This document shows, piece by piece, positions 32,301-42,606 of a stretch of DNA of 64,000 bases. The translations under genes were made by a program, and so were the position numbers. How positions within the stretch are numbered: position 1 is the first letter of the stretch; each line of letters starts with the position of its first letter. The notes under the pieces were generated by a model, which made no database searches, was not told the DNA's origin, and worked only from the letters and a program-made list of their open reading frames with translations. The stretch lies in assembly GCA_032716605.1 (NCBI GenBank), contig CM064509.1, forward strand, positions 40,396,924 through 40,460,923, read 5' to 3'. The DNA comes from Paralithodes platypus. Taxonomy: Eukaryota; Arthropoda; Malacostraca; Decapoda; Lithodidae.

Positions 32301-32660
32301 TCTACAGATATTTTCACAGCAATTGTTCCGAGGAACTTGCTTCAATTGTGCCGCCTCTCCACATCTTTCCCCGTAGAACTAGGGCAGCTGAGAGCGCCCA
32401 TGAATTTACACTTTCTCCTCCACAATGCAGAACTTCTGCTTATCAGAATTCATTTATCCCCAGAGCTACTACTCTTTGGAATTCACTTCCCTCGAATTGC
32501 TTTCCACAAACTTACAATCAACAAATGTTTAAATCCAGTTGTTACAAACATTTTATGAATGGAGGATGCCTTTAGGCACATGGACCTTTTTGTTTTATCT
32601 GTGTTTTTCCTTCCTCCATTCATTGTCTCTTAAAAAAAAAAAAAAAAAAAATCACAGGGA
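29312..32660 (+). mobile_element. Full-length or nearly full-length LINE-3 inserted in gypsy gag
   Basis: A Jockey/CR1-group LINE: a 5' region of about 270 bp (29312-29578), one long ORF2, a short 3' UTR and a poly(A) run (32632-32651). The left junction with gag lies somewhere between about 29230 and 29400, and no clear target duplication was found. No ORF1 is evident upstream, so it is either missing or lies in the undefined 5' part. Truncated relatives are at 25275-25495 and 44889-45905. Confidence 0.85.
29579..32575 (+). CDS. LINE-3 ORF2: AP endonuclease + reverse transcriptase, intact (998 aa)
   Basis: A complete two-domain LINE polyprotein that would nick DNA and copy LINE RNA into the nick. 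Endonuclease (about residues 40-265): 'NIRGLHSN', Glu82 in 'LFLTETQV', 'YRSPNTPP', Asp187/Asn189 in 'VLGDFNVHN', and Asp262-His263 in 'GSSDHCL'. RT (about residues 480-760): 'DKAPGPDEIPP', 'NYRPIAITSTLGKVFE', 'QYGFRRCRSTADI', Asp631 in 'ALDISKAFDRVWH', '[15 protein letters not shown]', and Tyr716-Ala-Asp-Asp719 in 'HSYADDSTL'. The C-terminus has 'LDKIQNKAIRLI' and 'TTLWNSLPSNCF'. All catalytic residues I can check are present and there is no stop, so this may be an active copy. The Met at 29579 is the first in frame; an earlier non-Met region is not excluded. Confidence 0.93.
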   Translation: MAVQLLRANLVVPRISTPGRVGLLTQGPPGRHHATVSRALQRPKAACQYSYFFSNIRGLHSNINSVHQFLQAESPTLLFLTETQVTSTSDTSRFNFPGYQLLQNFRPKGGVCCFAKSEIALEEVTSFNCPYFDYSIYKLISAGKFKYICCIYRSPNTPPEQSLFDSLSSQLSVLNLNASSEITVLGDFNVHNVEWLTHSARTDDAGLECELFADSFNLIQLVNQPTRVPDNPNHNSHLLDLFLTTNSENYDVTVRSPLGSSDHCLIQATCLSPTTPSHSEPVLVTKWHYDRADWEGLQGFFIDIPWTSFFSNDAHSTLSHIQDFVKIGMETFIPHQKYSKRSNSPKWFDHNCARVTEQKAIAYNAYTRSKTHEAFNYFRNIRNHAKTVLNLTKSNFLHKQANKLLNNPNDNKIFWSTLNSFKSNFTTASSIPPLKSPTGNLVSDPRGKANLLADIFSTNSTLDDINQDVPVLNFNSPEIPSLKIHTRHVKTILQNLSVDKAPGPDEIPPIVLKNCSLVLAPVLAKFFRLCTHTSCFPVPWKEANIHPVPKKGASSDPSNYRPIAITSTLGKVFEIILNNHIIKHLENNKLISDRQYGFRRCRSTADILCLLTHQINQATDQHGETHTIALDISKAFDRVWHQSLLSKMSHYGLASLVPLISSYLHNRKIRVMVDGLYSQFHSINAGVPQGSVLAPTLFLIHINDLISTTHNPIHSYADDSTLHSSFTFTNSFTQPDLINSKINTAISLNQDLSRINEWGQENLVSFNAQKTKYIQFSNRQNLTDSHIFFNDVNIPTSPSIDILGVTLTTNLSWTHYVRSIAKNASKKLGLLYRVREFFTDEQLAVIYKSHVRSQMDYCSPLWGGSGVVALRQLDKIQNKAIRLINNPAITQDLPTLAIRRNVASLALFYRYFHSNCSEELASIVPPLHIFPRRTRAAESAHEFTLSPPQCRTSAYQNSFIPRATTLWNSLPSNCFPQTYNQQMFKSSCYKHFMNGGCL

Positions 32661-34532
32661 CCCTCCCCATTAAATGCATCTTCCCCTCCTCAAGGGTTGA
32701 CTCCAGATTTGTTGTTTCGGCTTGAGATGGCCAAGGTTGAGGCTGCTAGAGCTCAGGTTGAGGCCACCGAAAGACAGGTTAGTGTGCAGGCTGAGGTTGC
32801 TAGAGTTCAGGCTGAGGTTGCTAGAGCTCAGGTTGAGGCTGCCGAGAGACAGGCTAGTGTGCAGGCTGAGGTTGCTAGAGCTCAGGCTGAGGTGGCTATA
32901 CGAGAGGCTGAACTGCAGGCAGAGTCTACTAGGTATCGGGCTGACAGGGAGCTGGAGAGATCTCGAGTGGAGGTAACAGGGCGAAATATTGGGGGAGGAA
33001 ATAGAAATCGGGACCAATCATTGTCGCACCTGCTTAAACTAGTTCCTGTGTTCGATGAATCATGTGTGACTGAGTTTTTTATGCGATTTGAGAAGAAGTG
33101 TCAGGAACACCAGTGGCCTCAGGAAAAGTGGGCAGCATTAGTTTCATCAAGACTCCTAGGAAAGGGGCTAAAAGCGTATGATGCACTACCTTTAGAGTCC
33201 TGTGTAGTTTATGATGAGCTAAAGAAGGCTGTGCTACAGGCCTATGAGTTACAACCAGAAACTTACCGCTTGAAGTTTCGGGGTGTTACTAAGGGCAAGG
33301 ATAGTACCTTCCTAGAACACACCCGGGACTTGTCTGATGCACTACGACATTGGCTGCGTTCTGAGAGGGCAGCTACTTTTGAGGAGTTGAGGGAGCTGGT
33401 TCTCTTGGAGCAGTTCTTTAAGTGCACAGGCGGGGACTTAACATTAAATATAAAGGGAAAAAATCCTAGAACTCTCCAGGAGGCAGCAGAAATGGCTGAC
33501 CTCCGAATGTCATTAATTCGAGGGTGCGAAGCAGCAGCTAGGAGTGAGTCGGGTGCAAAGGATCGTACCCCTCCCCCTCCCAAGAATTTTGATACACATA
33601 AATACACAAAACCATGTAGCACTGACAATAAAACTGAACATAAACCAAATACCGTCCCGTATAAGAAGTCTAATGGTACCTCCCACTCTCAAGGGAAACC
33701 AAAGAGTAAAGAGTGCTTTGCATGTCACAAGGAGGGTCACTTTGCAAATGCTTGTCCGAACAAGCCACCAAACAAGGTTGTGTCATTGGTCCGCAGCATA
33801 GGGGTGTCGCCTATATCTTCTGAGTTTGCCAAGGGTAGTTCGTCAGAGGTTGGGACACAGCCTGTGTTCAAGAGTCCAGAAGGCTCGAACCCTGTCCGCG
33901 ACGTCTTTGGGGGTCATAGAGGGCATGGTTTTGTTAGATGGGCTGGCGAAAGGCGAGGAGTTAAGCTATTGCGTGATACTGGGGCTTCTCAGACCTTGTT
34001 AAGGAACTTTACTGGTGGACCGATTAACGCTGCTCGGGTGGTGGTAGTTCAGGGGATCAATGCTACGAAGTCCTACCCGCTGGTGCGGATGGAGCTGGAG
34101 GTGGGCGGTGTGGCGAAGGAGCTGGATGTCGGAATTGTAGAGAACTTGCCTGTTGGGGGCGTCGACCTCCTCCTCGGCAACGACTTTGCGGTGTCTGCTT
34201 CTAAGGTTTCACCCTTGGTCGTTGCCGAGAAGGCGGCCGACGTTAGTAGGGAGGAACAGGAGTGGGTTGAGAAGTGTAGCGTACAAACCATGGCGGGTGT
34301 TGTGACACGTTCTCAGACATCCGGAGCCTTGCAGCCACCACCTCAGTCTATCAAACCGCGGAGGAAAGGTCACAAGAAAACGGGAAGTGTTGGTCAATTG
34401 GAGAGTTTTGAGCCGGCAGTGTTTCTTGGTGACTCATTATTGGCACCTATGTTAGAGTCTGGAGAGGCCCCAGGACCTGTCACAGCTAGTGTGGAGGTAG
34501 GGCAGGAAGAGACTCCGAGGCAGCAACGTTAG
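32655..34532 (+). pseudogene. Ty3/gypsy-like gag C-terminal part + protease, no polymerase
   Basis: Open in frame from about 32655 (first Met 32697). Residues numbered from Met32697: an Ala/Glu/Val coiled coil made of tandem repeats (about 8-85), a retrotransposon gag core (about 100-260), a CCHC zinc knuckle Cys340-Cys343-His348-Cys353 in 'CFACHKEGHFANAC', and an aspartic protease site with Asp427 in 'LLRDTGASQTLL' followed by 'GGVDLLLGNDF'. It stops at 34532, and I find no RT, RNase H or integrase afterwards. The frame itself is undamaged; the gene is counted as broken because LINE-3 separates it from its N-terminus. Confidence 0.88.
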
Positions 34533-36660
34533 ACACAGAGAGAAAAAAGGGTTGCTCAGTTTGATATTGGGGGAGGACTTGGGTTGCTTCGGAAGCATCT
34601 AGACAGGTTGGTTCCCTCAGATATTTGTAAACTTGTAACGGGGGGGGGGGGTATCAGTTGGAGTATCTCTCCTACTTCCTCACTTCCCTTCTTCTGCTGC
34701 CAACAAGAGAGAGAGGGAGGGAGAGACAGAAGAAGAATAGATTAAGCTGCGAAGGTGGAAAATAGGTACTCAAGGATAGAAAGGAAGAGATGACGACAAA
34801 CCCGTTATTGCATTCTAATTAACGAGAGGACAACCCTGTTTGGTTGACCCACATCCAACATCCTTCGAGGAAGGGGATAAGGCTGCAACTCCGACACGAT
34901 GATAACACCAAAGAACCACAAAAACCCCACTGAGACCTAGCATATTCTCTACTTTCTAGATATCACATAAGGATGTTTTTGGGAACGGTAATTCATTCGA
35001 ATTATTTGATCGCCCACCTTCAGGTGAACTGGCCGTCCCCATGGTTTTCTTATTCTTTATGCAATCGTGACTCCTGCTCATTATTCAGGTACATTAGGAC
35101 AGTAGGATAAATCGGAGGCTAGCAAAGACCAATCAAGAACTTCACCTTCAATGTTGGCTGACAAGACTTTAACTCTCGGTTAGGCTACTGGTACTACTCT
35201 TAGACCAATTTAATACTGACAGCTCCGATTTACCATCCTGACAACACATTTAGATCCAAATAGGTACGGCAGGATAGATATAAACATATTGCAGTAATCT
35301 TAAGTTTGATATTAATAGAAGGAACATTTTACCGTTTACAACTCTTAACATTGGTATCGTATGATCCGTATCTAATTATCTCAATACCATTAACCTGGGA
35401 CCAATCCATTACCGTACAGGGACAGTCTCTTAACCTAGGAGTAGGACTCGAATATTGCTGTCTGTATCCATCCCATTCCTCTCAGTATTATACATCCCAA
35501 TTCCGCTAGATACCGGTATCGGCCAGGCTTGCCTGTAGGTTTCTTCGGCCTACCGTATCCTGGGGTATAGGGGGTAATCATACGTCTTCCGGCGGTCCTT
35601 GAACCCTCGAGTTCACGAGTTCAGCATCCTGCACTCAGCCAATGGGAGGGGTGAATCTCCGATTCTCCGCCATCAGCAATTCAGCATCACATCGACTCCG
35701 TCCCAAACGGGTTCCCTGGTAAGTTGAATACATTCTTAACCCACGGTTGACATATAGCTAACCCTTAATAATGGGGTTAATCAATATCCTAATTACGGTA
35801 CACAGTAATACTAAAACAAATACATATAAAAAATATAGGTTAATATAAACATATAAAAATACATGGATTCCTATTAACGTATAAAAATAGATGAGCTAAT
35901 ATAAGTACAGAAATACAATGACAGATCAAATTATGACATTACAGTACTGTACCGAAATAATCTCTTAAGGCATCCAAAGATCCTCTCATTAAGTACAGGT
36001 ACATATGTTACTCAGCAGTACTCTACACACAATTGGGAATACCTAATTACACAGCATATCTATGGAGTCAAATCAATACAATAATGGCATAAATCAAAGG
36101 TAATTGTCATGGTCAAACTTAACAGGTTGGACTGCTCAATGCGGAGGGTGCTATACAAGGCTCAAACAAAGCTAAAAGTTCTACTGTAACTCGAGTAACT
36201 TATCCCCTGAAATCAGCTGCCCAGAATCTCACTACAGCGTTCCATCCCTTGCAAGGCAACTCTGTTCATTAGACCATGTCAAACATAATTATATCATAGG
36301 AATCAATACTCATAATACACTCAAAAAGCACAATAATTAATAATAGCCTACTGTACTTCCAATTAGGTGAAAGTTAGGTAGCCTAATTAAAAATGTAAAA
36401 TCATATAACCTACCATAATAATTCAGCAAGTACCCATACCTAAACGACCTTTTCACAAGTTAACTTTAAGTAACAATAGGTAAGAACAAATAATCATCTG
36501 AAATAAACCCGACCCAATGGGGGTCCGAAATTTGACAGTACTGGGGTTGGGAAATGAGGACCTCTAAATCAAGATAACAAGTAACTCTTTACACTATATA
36601 CCCAGTAAAAACATTTAAAATGACCAATAACCAGGCCTAGGAGACGTTAGTTATAAATAC
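34533..36660. other. No gene seen; G-run at 34637-34649
   Basis: Downstream of gag-protease come a purine-rich stretch ('gggggaggacttggg', 34569-34583) and 'ttgtaac' plus a 12-13 base G-run, which could be a polypurine tract or LTR start, then AT-rich DNA with only short ORFs. No polymerase motif in any frame and no second copy of 27254-28695. Confidence 0.5.
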
Positions 36661-37050
36661 TTATCTGAATAGGCCTAACTTCTTCTTCTTCTTATTGTTT
36701 AAATGTGCAGTTTGCTTGGAGGGTTGTGGTGTCTCCAGATTACTGCACAGGCGTTTTAGGAGGGGTGAAAAGAACAATTGTTAGTATAATAGGGGTTAGG
36801 AGAGATAGTAAAGGTGGATTTTATACTACTGTACTGTATATAGGGGGTAAGTTTGTCGTTGTCTTTTGAGGTCAGGGTGATTTAAGTCTAGGTGAGGGTG
36901 AGGTCAGAGATGATGATGATCAGTTGTAGTACAGTACAGTACTGCTCTATGTGTACTGTGTGATTCAAGTCAAGGTGAGGGTGAGGTCAGAGATGATGAT
37001 GATGATGATGATCAGTGGTGGTATAGTACAGATTCAGTTGGATGGTAATT
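36661..37050 (-). other. Probable 3' UTR of the I-type LINE, with duplicated segment
   Basis: 'gaggtgagggtgaggtcagagatgatgatgat' (read as ggtgagggtgaggtcaga + gatgatgatgat) occurs at about 36890 and 36974, each followed by 'gatcag(t)...tagtacag'. A tandem duplication of about 80 bp just downstream (minus strand) of the LINE stop. Confidence 0.5.
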
Positions 37051-38147
37051 TTATATGCTTGTGATTTTGTTTGTTGTTCTGATGTAGGTTCCTAGGGCTG
37101 ATGCGATGACATGTTTACTGTGCTGTGGTAGGTCTCCTCCACCTAGGATATGCTTGATGTTGAATGTTCCTCCTTGTTGGGTTACTACACTTCTGAGGTG
37201 GGTGCGGGCACCGTAATGTCTGTGGCAGTGGAGTAGATAATGCTCCACTGTCTCAGGTGTGAGGCAGTACGGGCAATTTTCATTTGCTTGCAGTCCCATC
37301 CTGACGATCCTGTACATATGCCCTCCCAGTCTGGTGTGTCCTGTTCTGAGGCGGAGAGCCGCGGTGTTTAAGGCTTTGTTCTTGTAGATGGAGTGTTTCC
37401 ACACTGACCACTCTGACTTGATGTTACTGTATTGTGTGCCAGCTATGGTTATTTTCCACTCTTCCTTGAAGTCTTGGAGGACGTCTTCTCTGAGGATGTT
37501 TGTCCGGTCGGTTGTGGTGTAGGGTATGACTGTTGTTAGGTGGAAGGAGTGCATCCCTTTGGCTAGTCCATCCACTATTTCATTATGGAGGATGTCAATG
37601 TGGCTGGGTACCCATTGGAGGGATATTGTGTATCCTTGAGATTGGAGGGTGGTGAGGAGTTGGATCATAGGGTATACTATTTCCTTGTTTGTCCGGGTGT
37701 TATAGTTGATGGGTTGTATGGGACTTTTGGAGTCACAGCAAATGGTGTAGGCACTTACTGGGAGGGTGTTGATGATCTCAGTGCACGGAGGAGTCCATAG
37801 AAGCTCTGCTGTAAACACTGTGGTTTGTTTGGGTAGCTTCCATCCCATGGTAAGGTGAAATTTTGGGATCCATAATGCTGAACGACACAGATTTGCTGTT
37901 GTTATTTACTGGTACTGATGCGTGAGCCATCTGTTGTTATACGGTGGGTGGAATTTTGGTGCTGGGTGGGGAGGAAACTTCGAGGAAAACTCTTGCTTGA
38001 GCTCAGCCGAGTTGTTTTTCTCTGGTTTGTTGAGTTGATGAGGTCTGTGTGGACTGTGGGTGGGATGTATTCCCATGGTGGGACTGGTGGTACCTTTGGA
38101 ACGTCGGAGACACTTGGTCTTGGTCTTGGTCTTGGTGCGAGAGTCAC
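37051..38147 (-). pseudogene. I-type LINE ORF2 C-terminus: RNase H + CCHC, frameshifted
   Basis: A minus-strand 265-codon ORF (37848-37051) carries RNase H motifs 'FTAELL' (catalytic Glu), 'ICCDSKSPIQ' (Asp) and 'WVPSHIDILHNEIVDGLAK' (His/Asn/Asp block), then the C-terminal zinc-knuckle-like 'CPYCLTPETVEHYLLHC'. The first RNase H Asp, in 'ITTDGSRIS', is in another frame at 37902-38147, so at least one indel separates them. LINE-encoded RNase H points to the I/R1-like group. The RT would be further 5' but is cut off by the scaffold gap. Confidence 0.85.
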
Positions 38148-38154
38148 GCTCGAC

Positions 38155-38254
38155 NNNNNNNNNNNNNNNNNNNNNNNNNNNNNNNNNNNNNNNNNNNNNN
38201 NNNNNNNNNNNNNNNNNNNNNNNNNNNNNNNNNNNNNNNNNNNNNNNNNNNNNN
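38155..38254. other. Assembly gap, exactly 100 N
   Basis: A run of 100 N, the usual placeholder for a gap of unknown length. The true distance and even the adjacency of its flanks cannot be judged. Confidence 0.98.
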
Positions 38255-38269
38255 ATTTCTTATGAGTTT

Positions 38270-39186
38270 GGACATGTGGTTTCTTTTAACATCTACTTCT
38301 CGGATGTAAGAACATACATAGATATATGGCTGTCGGATTGTTGGCGTTGGCTCAACTTAGGGACAAGGCATGGGTGTTTTTAATATGAATGTATATTATT
38401 GTTCATCATCGTGTAGGTAGAATCGGGCGGGTAAGAGGTGTAGGACACGAAGTAATATGGCGTAGTGTGGACTGTGGATACGAAGGAGGTAAGTGGAAGA
38501 CGTATGACAAGTGTGGAAAAGTAAATGGAAAAAGGTGAACACAATGGCGGATAAAGATACTTAACCTAAGGATTGAATACATAGATTTTATGGGCGATGA
38601 GTCTTCAGAAACTTAGTCTGGCAAGACAAGATAATGTTAACATTAATACTTAAACTAAGGATTGAATACATAGATTTATGGGGCGATGGGTCTTCAGAAA
38701 CTTAGTCTGGCAAGACAAGATATGTTAGGGAATGTTAATATTAATACGTAACCTAAGGATTGAATACATTGATGAACGACGACATTATAGTCGTCGTCCT
38801 AATAAGGTGATGAAAACTGGTTGATCTTCACTTGGCACAATACGACATTAGGAGAGTGCCGCTATGTCGTATCAATACTGGTGGCAGTTAATATTATAGA
38901 GACACTTAGTTACTAGAGGAACAATGCAAGGGGGCGACTGAGCATGGGTTACATATATCTATACTCGTCATGGAAATTGATATACGAGGTCTAGGGACTG
39001 GCGTGGGTGTTTTAACTTCTAAGATATATAACATCTACTTCTCGGATGTAAGAACATACATAGATATATGGCTGTCTGCTTTGTTGGCATTGGCTCAACC
39101 TGGGGACAGGGCATGGGTGTTTTTAATATGAATGTATATTCCTGTTCATCATCATTGTAGTTAGAAGTGTAGGACACGAGGGGGTA
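38270..39186 (+). repeat. Local duplications right of the gap
   Basis: 'catctacttctcggatgtaagaacatac' (read as catctacttctcggat + gtaagaacatac) and the following 150 bases occur at about 38289-38455 and 39029-39186, about 740 bp apart. Between them a 90-bp unit ('aggattgaatacatagattt' ... 'cttagtctggcaagacaaga') is tandemly repeated about 2.3 times (38567-38770). Non-coding. Confidence 0.8.
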
Positions 39187-39469
39187 GTGTACGTGAGGTG
39201 TGGAAAAATGGTCAGTTTAGAAGGGGTAGGTAGGTGCGGCCTGGAGCTGCTTAGCCCTGCGGGCTTGGGCCTGTCTGAATTGGCTGGCTCGGTCAGCTGG
39301 TCCTTTCGTTCTGTGGACCTTTCTTTCGGGTGTTTCTGTGTGGTGTTCGTTCGTGGCTTCTGTGGTGGGCTTCTCGTTCTGGGGCATTTTATTTTCATTT
39401 CAATTCATAGATACGCTGACTAGAGGTAGCCTAATAATCTCTATTTAGTTTCAGTAACAATGAACATAT
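39187..39469. other. No gene that I can support
   Basis: A 78-codon ORF exists, but it has no recognisable domain and is probably chance. Confidence 0.4.
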
Positions 39470-39858
39470 GATAAATAATGTAGAGATTGGGGGCCACCTA
39501 GGAAATAGCGACCACAATTCTGTGTATTTAAATATACAATAGAAAAGTAATACCAGAGAGAAAACGACATTATTACCTGATTTCAGAAAAGCCGATTATG
39601 GTGGGCTAAGAAGAGCCCTATTAGCGGACCCTATATGGTTAAACAATTAAGTCAATCCAGGTGTAGGCCTACTAATGAATGTATCCCTTCTTGGGTACCT
39701 GTCAGCTTATGTCAGAAAGAGACGTCAAACTTGGTAGATACATATGATAATTCTATTAAGTCAGTACACATTGCTCAAAATAAATATATCCCCAAAAGAA
39801 AATTTAGATCAACACAGAACCAACCCAAATTGATGAATAATAGACTATTAGATTAGAT

Positions 39859-40384
39859 TAGGTGTGGTGGAGTGGTCTTGCCACTGGCCTGGTAATCCAA
39901 AGGTCCCGGGTTCAAATCCCGATGTATCAATGGGAAGATATTATTGGGATGGAATTTGTGCTGTACCTAGTATCAGTGCATTACCACAAGCCCACCGAAA
40001 CGTCAATAAAATACCCTCATTGTTCCCTGATTAAATAGCACTGTATGAATAATCCCATATTCAAAATATGCTATAGGGGTGCAATGCCTGGTGAGTTATC
40101 TGCTCAACAGGTGGCGTTGTGTGTAAGTGTGAGAGTCCGAGTGTAGGGGGTGAGACAGTGAAGCACGGGAACGATGGTGGCTTCAGAGAGGGGTAGTTTC
40201 GGGCCATGAGTGAGCACCGTGCCTCATGTGAAGGCAAGATGGCAGGTGCTCGTTGTACTCTACGTGCTTCACATGTCTCACTCCCTAGACTGGAACAAGA
40301 CCTCACGGGCTTCACTGTTCATTGTAAAGCGGTGAATGTTAAGGCTCTCAGCCTATGCCCGAGAGGAAGTAAGTTGGAATATAG

Positions 40385-40415
<31 letters not shown>

Positions 40416-40434
40416 AAAAAAAAAAAGAGAGGAA
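39859..40434 (+). mobile_element. tRNA-headed SINE copy 2, complete with A-rich tail
   Basis: Same family as 26735-27253: the tRNA-like head ('ggtggagtggtcttgccactgg', 'ggtcccgggttcaaatccc'), the body with 'gtgagacagtgaagcacggga', then 'aatgttaaggctctcagcct' and an A-run (40385-40434). It contains the uninterrupted 'atgTTAAggc' that is split by MITE B in copy 3. Confidence 0.85.
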
Positions 40435-40754
40435 TATGTAGAAAAATTACGAAAGACGAAATTCACCTACTTGCTTACTATCAGATCTATCAAGACAGGT
40501 AAAAAAAGGATAGGCCCTATTAGGAAAGAAAAAATAAATTATGAAACCAAGGTTGCCAATGACTCAAAAAATAATCCTAAAGCTTTTTACCAACTATATA
40601 AATCCAAGGTTAGAGATGTAATTGGTCCCCTTAAAACTTTGATAGAAATTACAGAAAATTAATTAGAAATGTGCAGTACATTAAATAGTCAATTTCTTTC
40701 CATTTTCACTAATGAAAATATGGCAGTTTCCAGAAGTCTGTAAGGTATATAGTA

Positions 40755-41010
40755 TAATTGAGCAATAGCCTTAGTTAGCCTATCTGTGTTATATTGTGAC
40801 AAAATGTGATATGTGCTCTATTCTGTAAATAGGCCTACTGTATTTTTTATTTTATTGTGTCTTTATTAATATATCTTTGTGTATAATTATTATCTGTGCT
40901 CTGACGAGAAGTGTATGTGATATGGACCATTAGGTCGTACTGTATTTATACTGTATCTATCTTATGTGTCTGGAATAAAGAATTATTATTATTATTATTA
41001 TTATTATTAT
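40755..41010 (+). mobile_element. LINE 3'-tail insertion with 12-bp target duplication
   Basis: A 5'-truncated LINE 3' UTR ending 'gtctggaataaagaatt' and (att)n. It is flanked by the 12-bp repeat AAGGTATATAGT at 40743-40754 and 41011-41022. The tail is similar in layout to that of LINE-1 at 3060-3092. Confidence 0.85.
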
Positions 41011-41026
41011 AAGGTATATAGTGATA

Positions 41027-41834
41027 ACTCTGGTGAGTTATCTGCTCAACAGGTGGCGTTGTGTGTGTGTAAGTGTGAGAGTCCGAGTGTAGGGGGTGAG
41101 ACAGTGAAGCACGGGAACGAGGAGGCTTCAGAGATGGGGTCGTTTCGGGCCATGAGTGAGCACCGTGCCTCATGTGAAGGCAAGATGGCAGGTGCTCGTT
41201 GTACTCTACGTGCTTCACATGTCTCACCCCCTAGACTGGAACAAGACCTCACGGGCTTCACTGTTCATTGTAAAGCGGTGAATGTTAACCCTTAATTAGC
41301 GGCGAGCAACATAAGTCGAGTTAAATAAAGCTGGACTATGTGGCGGCGCTCGACATAGGTCGAGTGGCAATTTCAGCACGTTAATGTGGCTGAGAGAGAG
41401 AGACAAGTGGTGGCAGGAGACTAGCGAGCGTATGACTGCCAGACCACCGCGGCGAACCTACTGACACAAATCTCAGCTCCCTCTCCCTCTCTCAATCGCT
41501 ACATACTCAATTATGTACCGAAAACTACGCATTACCTGCTTTTTGCACTCGCGTTGCACGGTTATTGCAAGAAAACTATCCATCATACAAGGATCGTTAT
41601 GGTGTCATTCGAAAGCTCTGTTTATGCCCTTTCAGGGATAGGTACTTGTTTTACGTTCTGGGCCTTATTTAGGCATGAAAATGATCACGTAAACAGCCCT
41701 ATTTTGGCTAAAAACACCCCGCTGTGCGGTACATATAAATAAACCGCATAGGCCGCTCGTAAGGTGTTAAGGCTCTCAGCCTATGCCCGAGAGGAAGTAA
41801 GTTGGAATATAGAAAAAAAAACAAAAAAAAAAAG
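41027..41834 (+). mobile_element. tRNA-headed SINE copy 3, headless, interrupted by MITE B
   Basis: Begins in the SINE body ('ctggtgagttatctgctcaac') and lacks the tRNA head. It is nearly identical to 40087-40434. It is broken at 'aatg|TTAA' by MITE B (41285-41770) and resumes 'ggctctcagcctatgcccga' to an A-rich tail at about 41834. Confidence 0.85.
41285..41770. mobile_element. MITE B copy 3 with proven TTAA duplication
   Basis: 486 bp with TTAACCCTTAATTAGCGGCG at the left and 'ggccgctcgtaaggtgTTAA' at the right. The intact SINE at 40335-40345 reads 'gaatgTTAAggctc', which is exactly the empty site, so the target duplication is TTAA and nothing more. No transposase. Confidence 0.9.
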
Positions 41835-42104
41835 TATAGAAAATAGGTTAAGTACGGTTGCCATAAGTAGAAATTATGTGCTTAAGGAAATTGACAGACT
41901 GAAACCTCAGAAATCGCTTGGTCCTGATGCTAGAGTATTAAAAGAATGCAGAGATGAGTTAAGTTACTCATTAACATTTATATTTAACAAGTCTTGAGAA
42001 ACAGGCTTAGTTACAGAAGCTTGGAAGCTTGCAAATGTAGTTCCGATTTTTAAAAAAGGTGATAAATCAATAGCATCCAATTACCGTCCCATTTGTCTCA
42101 CAAA

Positions 42105-42606
42105 CAAATCGTAGGCTTGTGCAACATTCTTTAACTGTCTTCGTGGTGTAATGCATAATTAAGTGTGTTGATTTTCGGTGTGAGCATCCTAGGTTCGAAT
42201 CCCCGGACTGACACATGTGTTTGTTAATTTCATTAATCGAGTTTAGGAGTAAAGTTGGTTAGTGGAGAGAACATAATAATTCATTCAGGTTCAGTAGTAG
42301 TTTATCGAGAGGCCTTCCCTAGGATCAAGTGCCCCATTAATTACTATTTCCATTCACCTATTCATAGCCTCCGATAGTACAGTTGGGATATTATACATGC
42401 TAAGATTGGTATGCAGGATTCGAAACTGCATAATAAATCGTAGGCTTGTGCAACATTCTTTAACTGTCTTCGTGGTGCAATACATAAGTGTGTTGATTTT
42501 CGGTGTGAGCATCCTAGGTTCGAATCCCCGGACTGCCACATGTGTTTGTTAATTTCATTAATCGAGTTTAGGAGTAAAGTTGGTTAGTGGAGAGAACATA
42601 ATAAAT
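42105..42606 (+). mobile_element. tRNA-like element with 172-bp direct repeats at both ends
   Basis: Two near-identical 172-bp segments (about 42105-42276 and 42434-42606) run from 'aaatcgtaggcttgtgcaac' to 'ggagagaacataata'. Each contains a tRNA-like stretch with B box 'aggttcgaatcc'. About 157 bp lies between. It is inserted in LINE-5 RT (compare 'cttacatcaatcatagg' at 53970). It could be a SINE dimer or a small element with terminal direct repeats. Target duplication is unclear. Confidence 0.7.

Noticed and set aside
37918..38383. ORFs running across the N gap
   Set aside because: They contain about 34 undefined residues, so they have no meaning.
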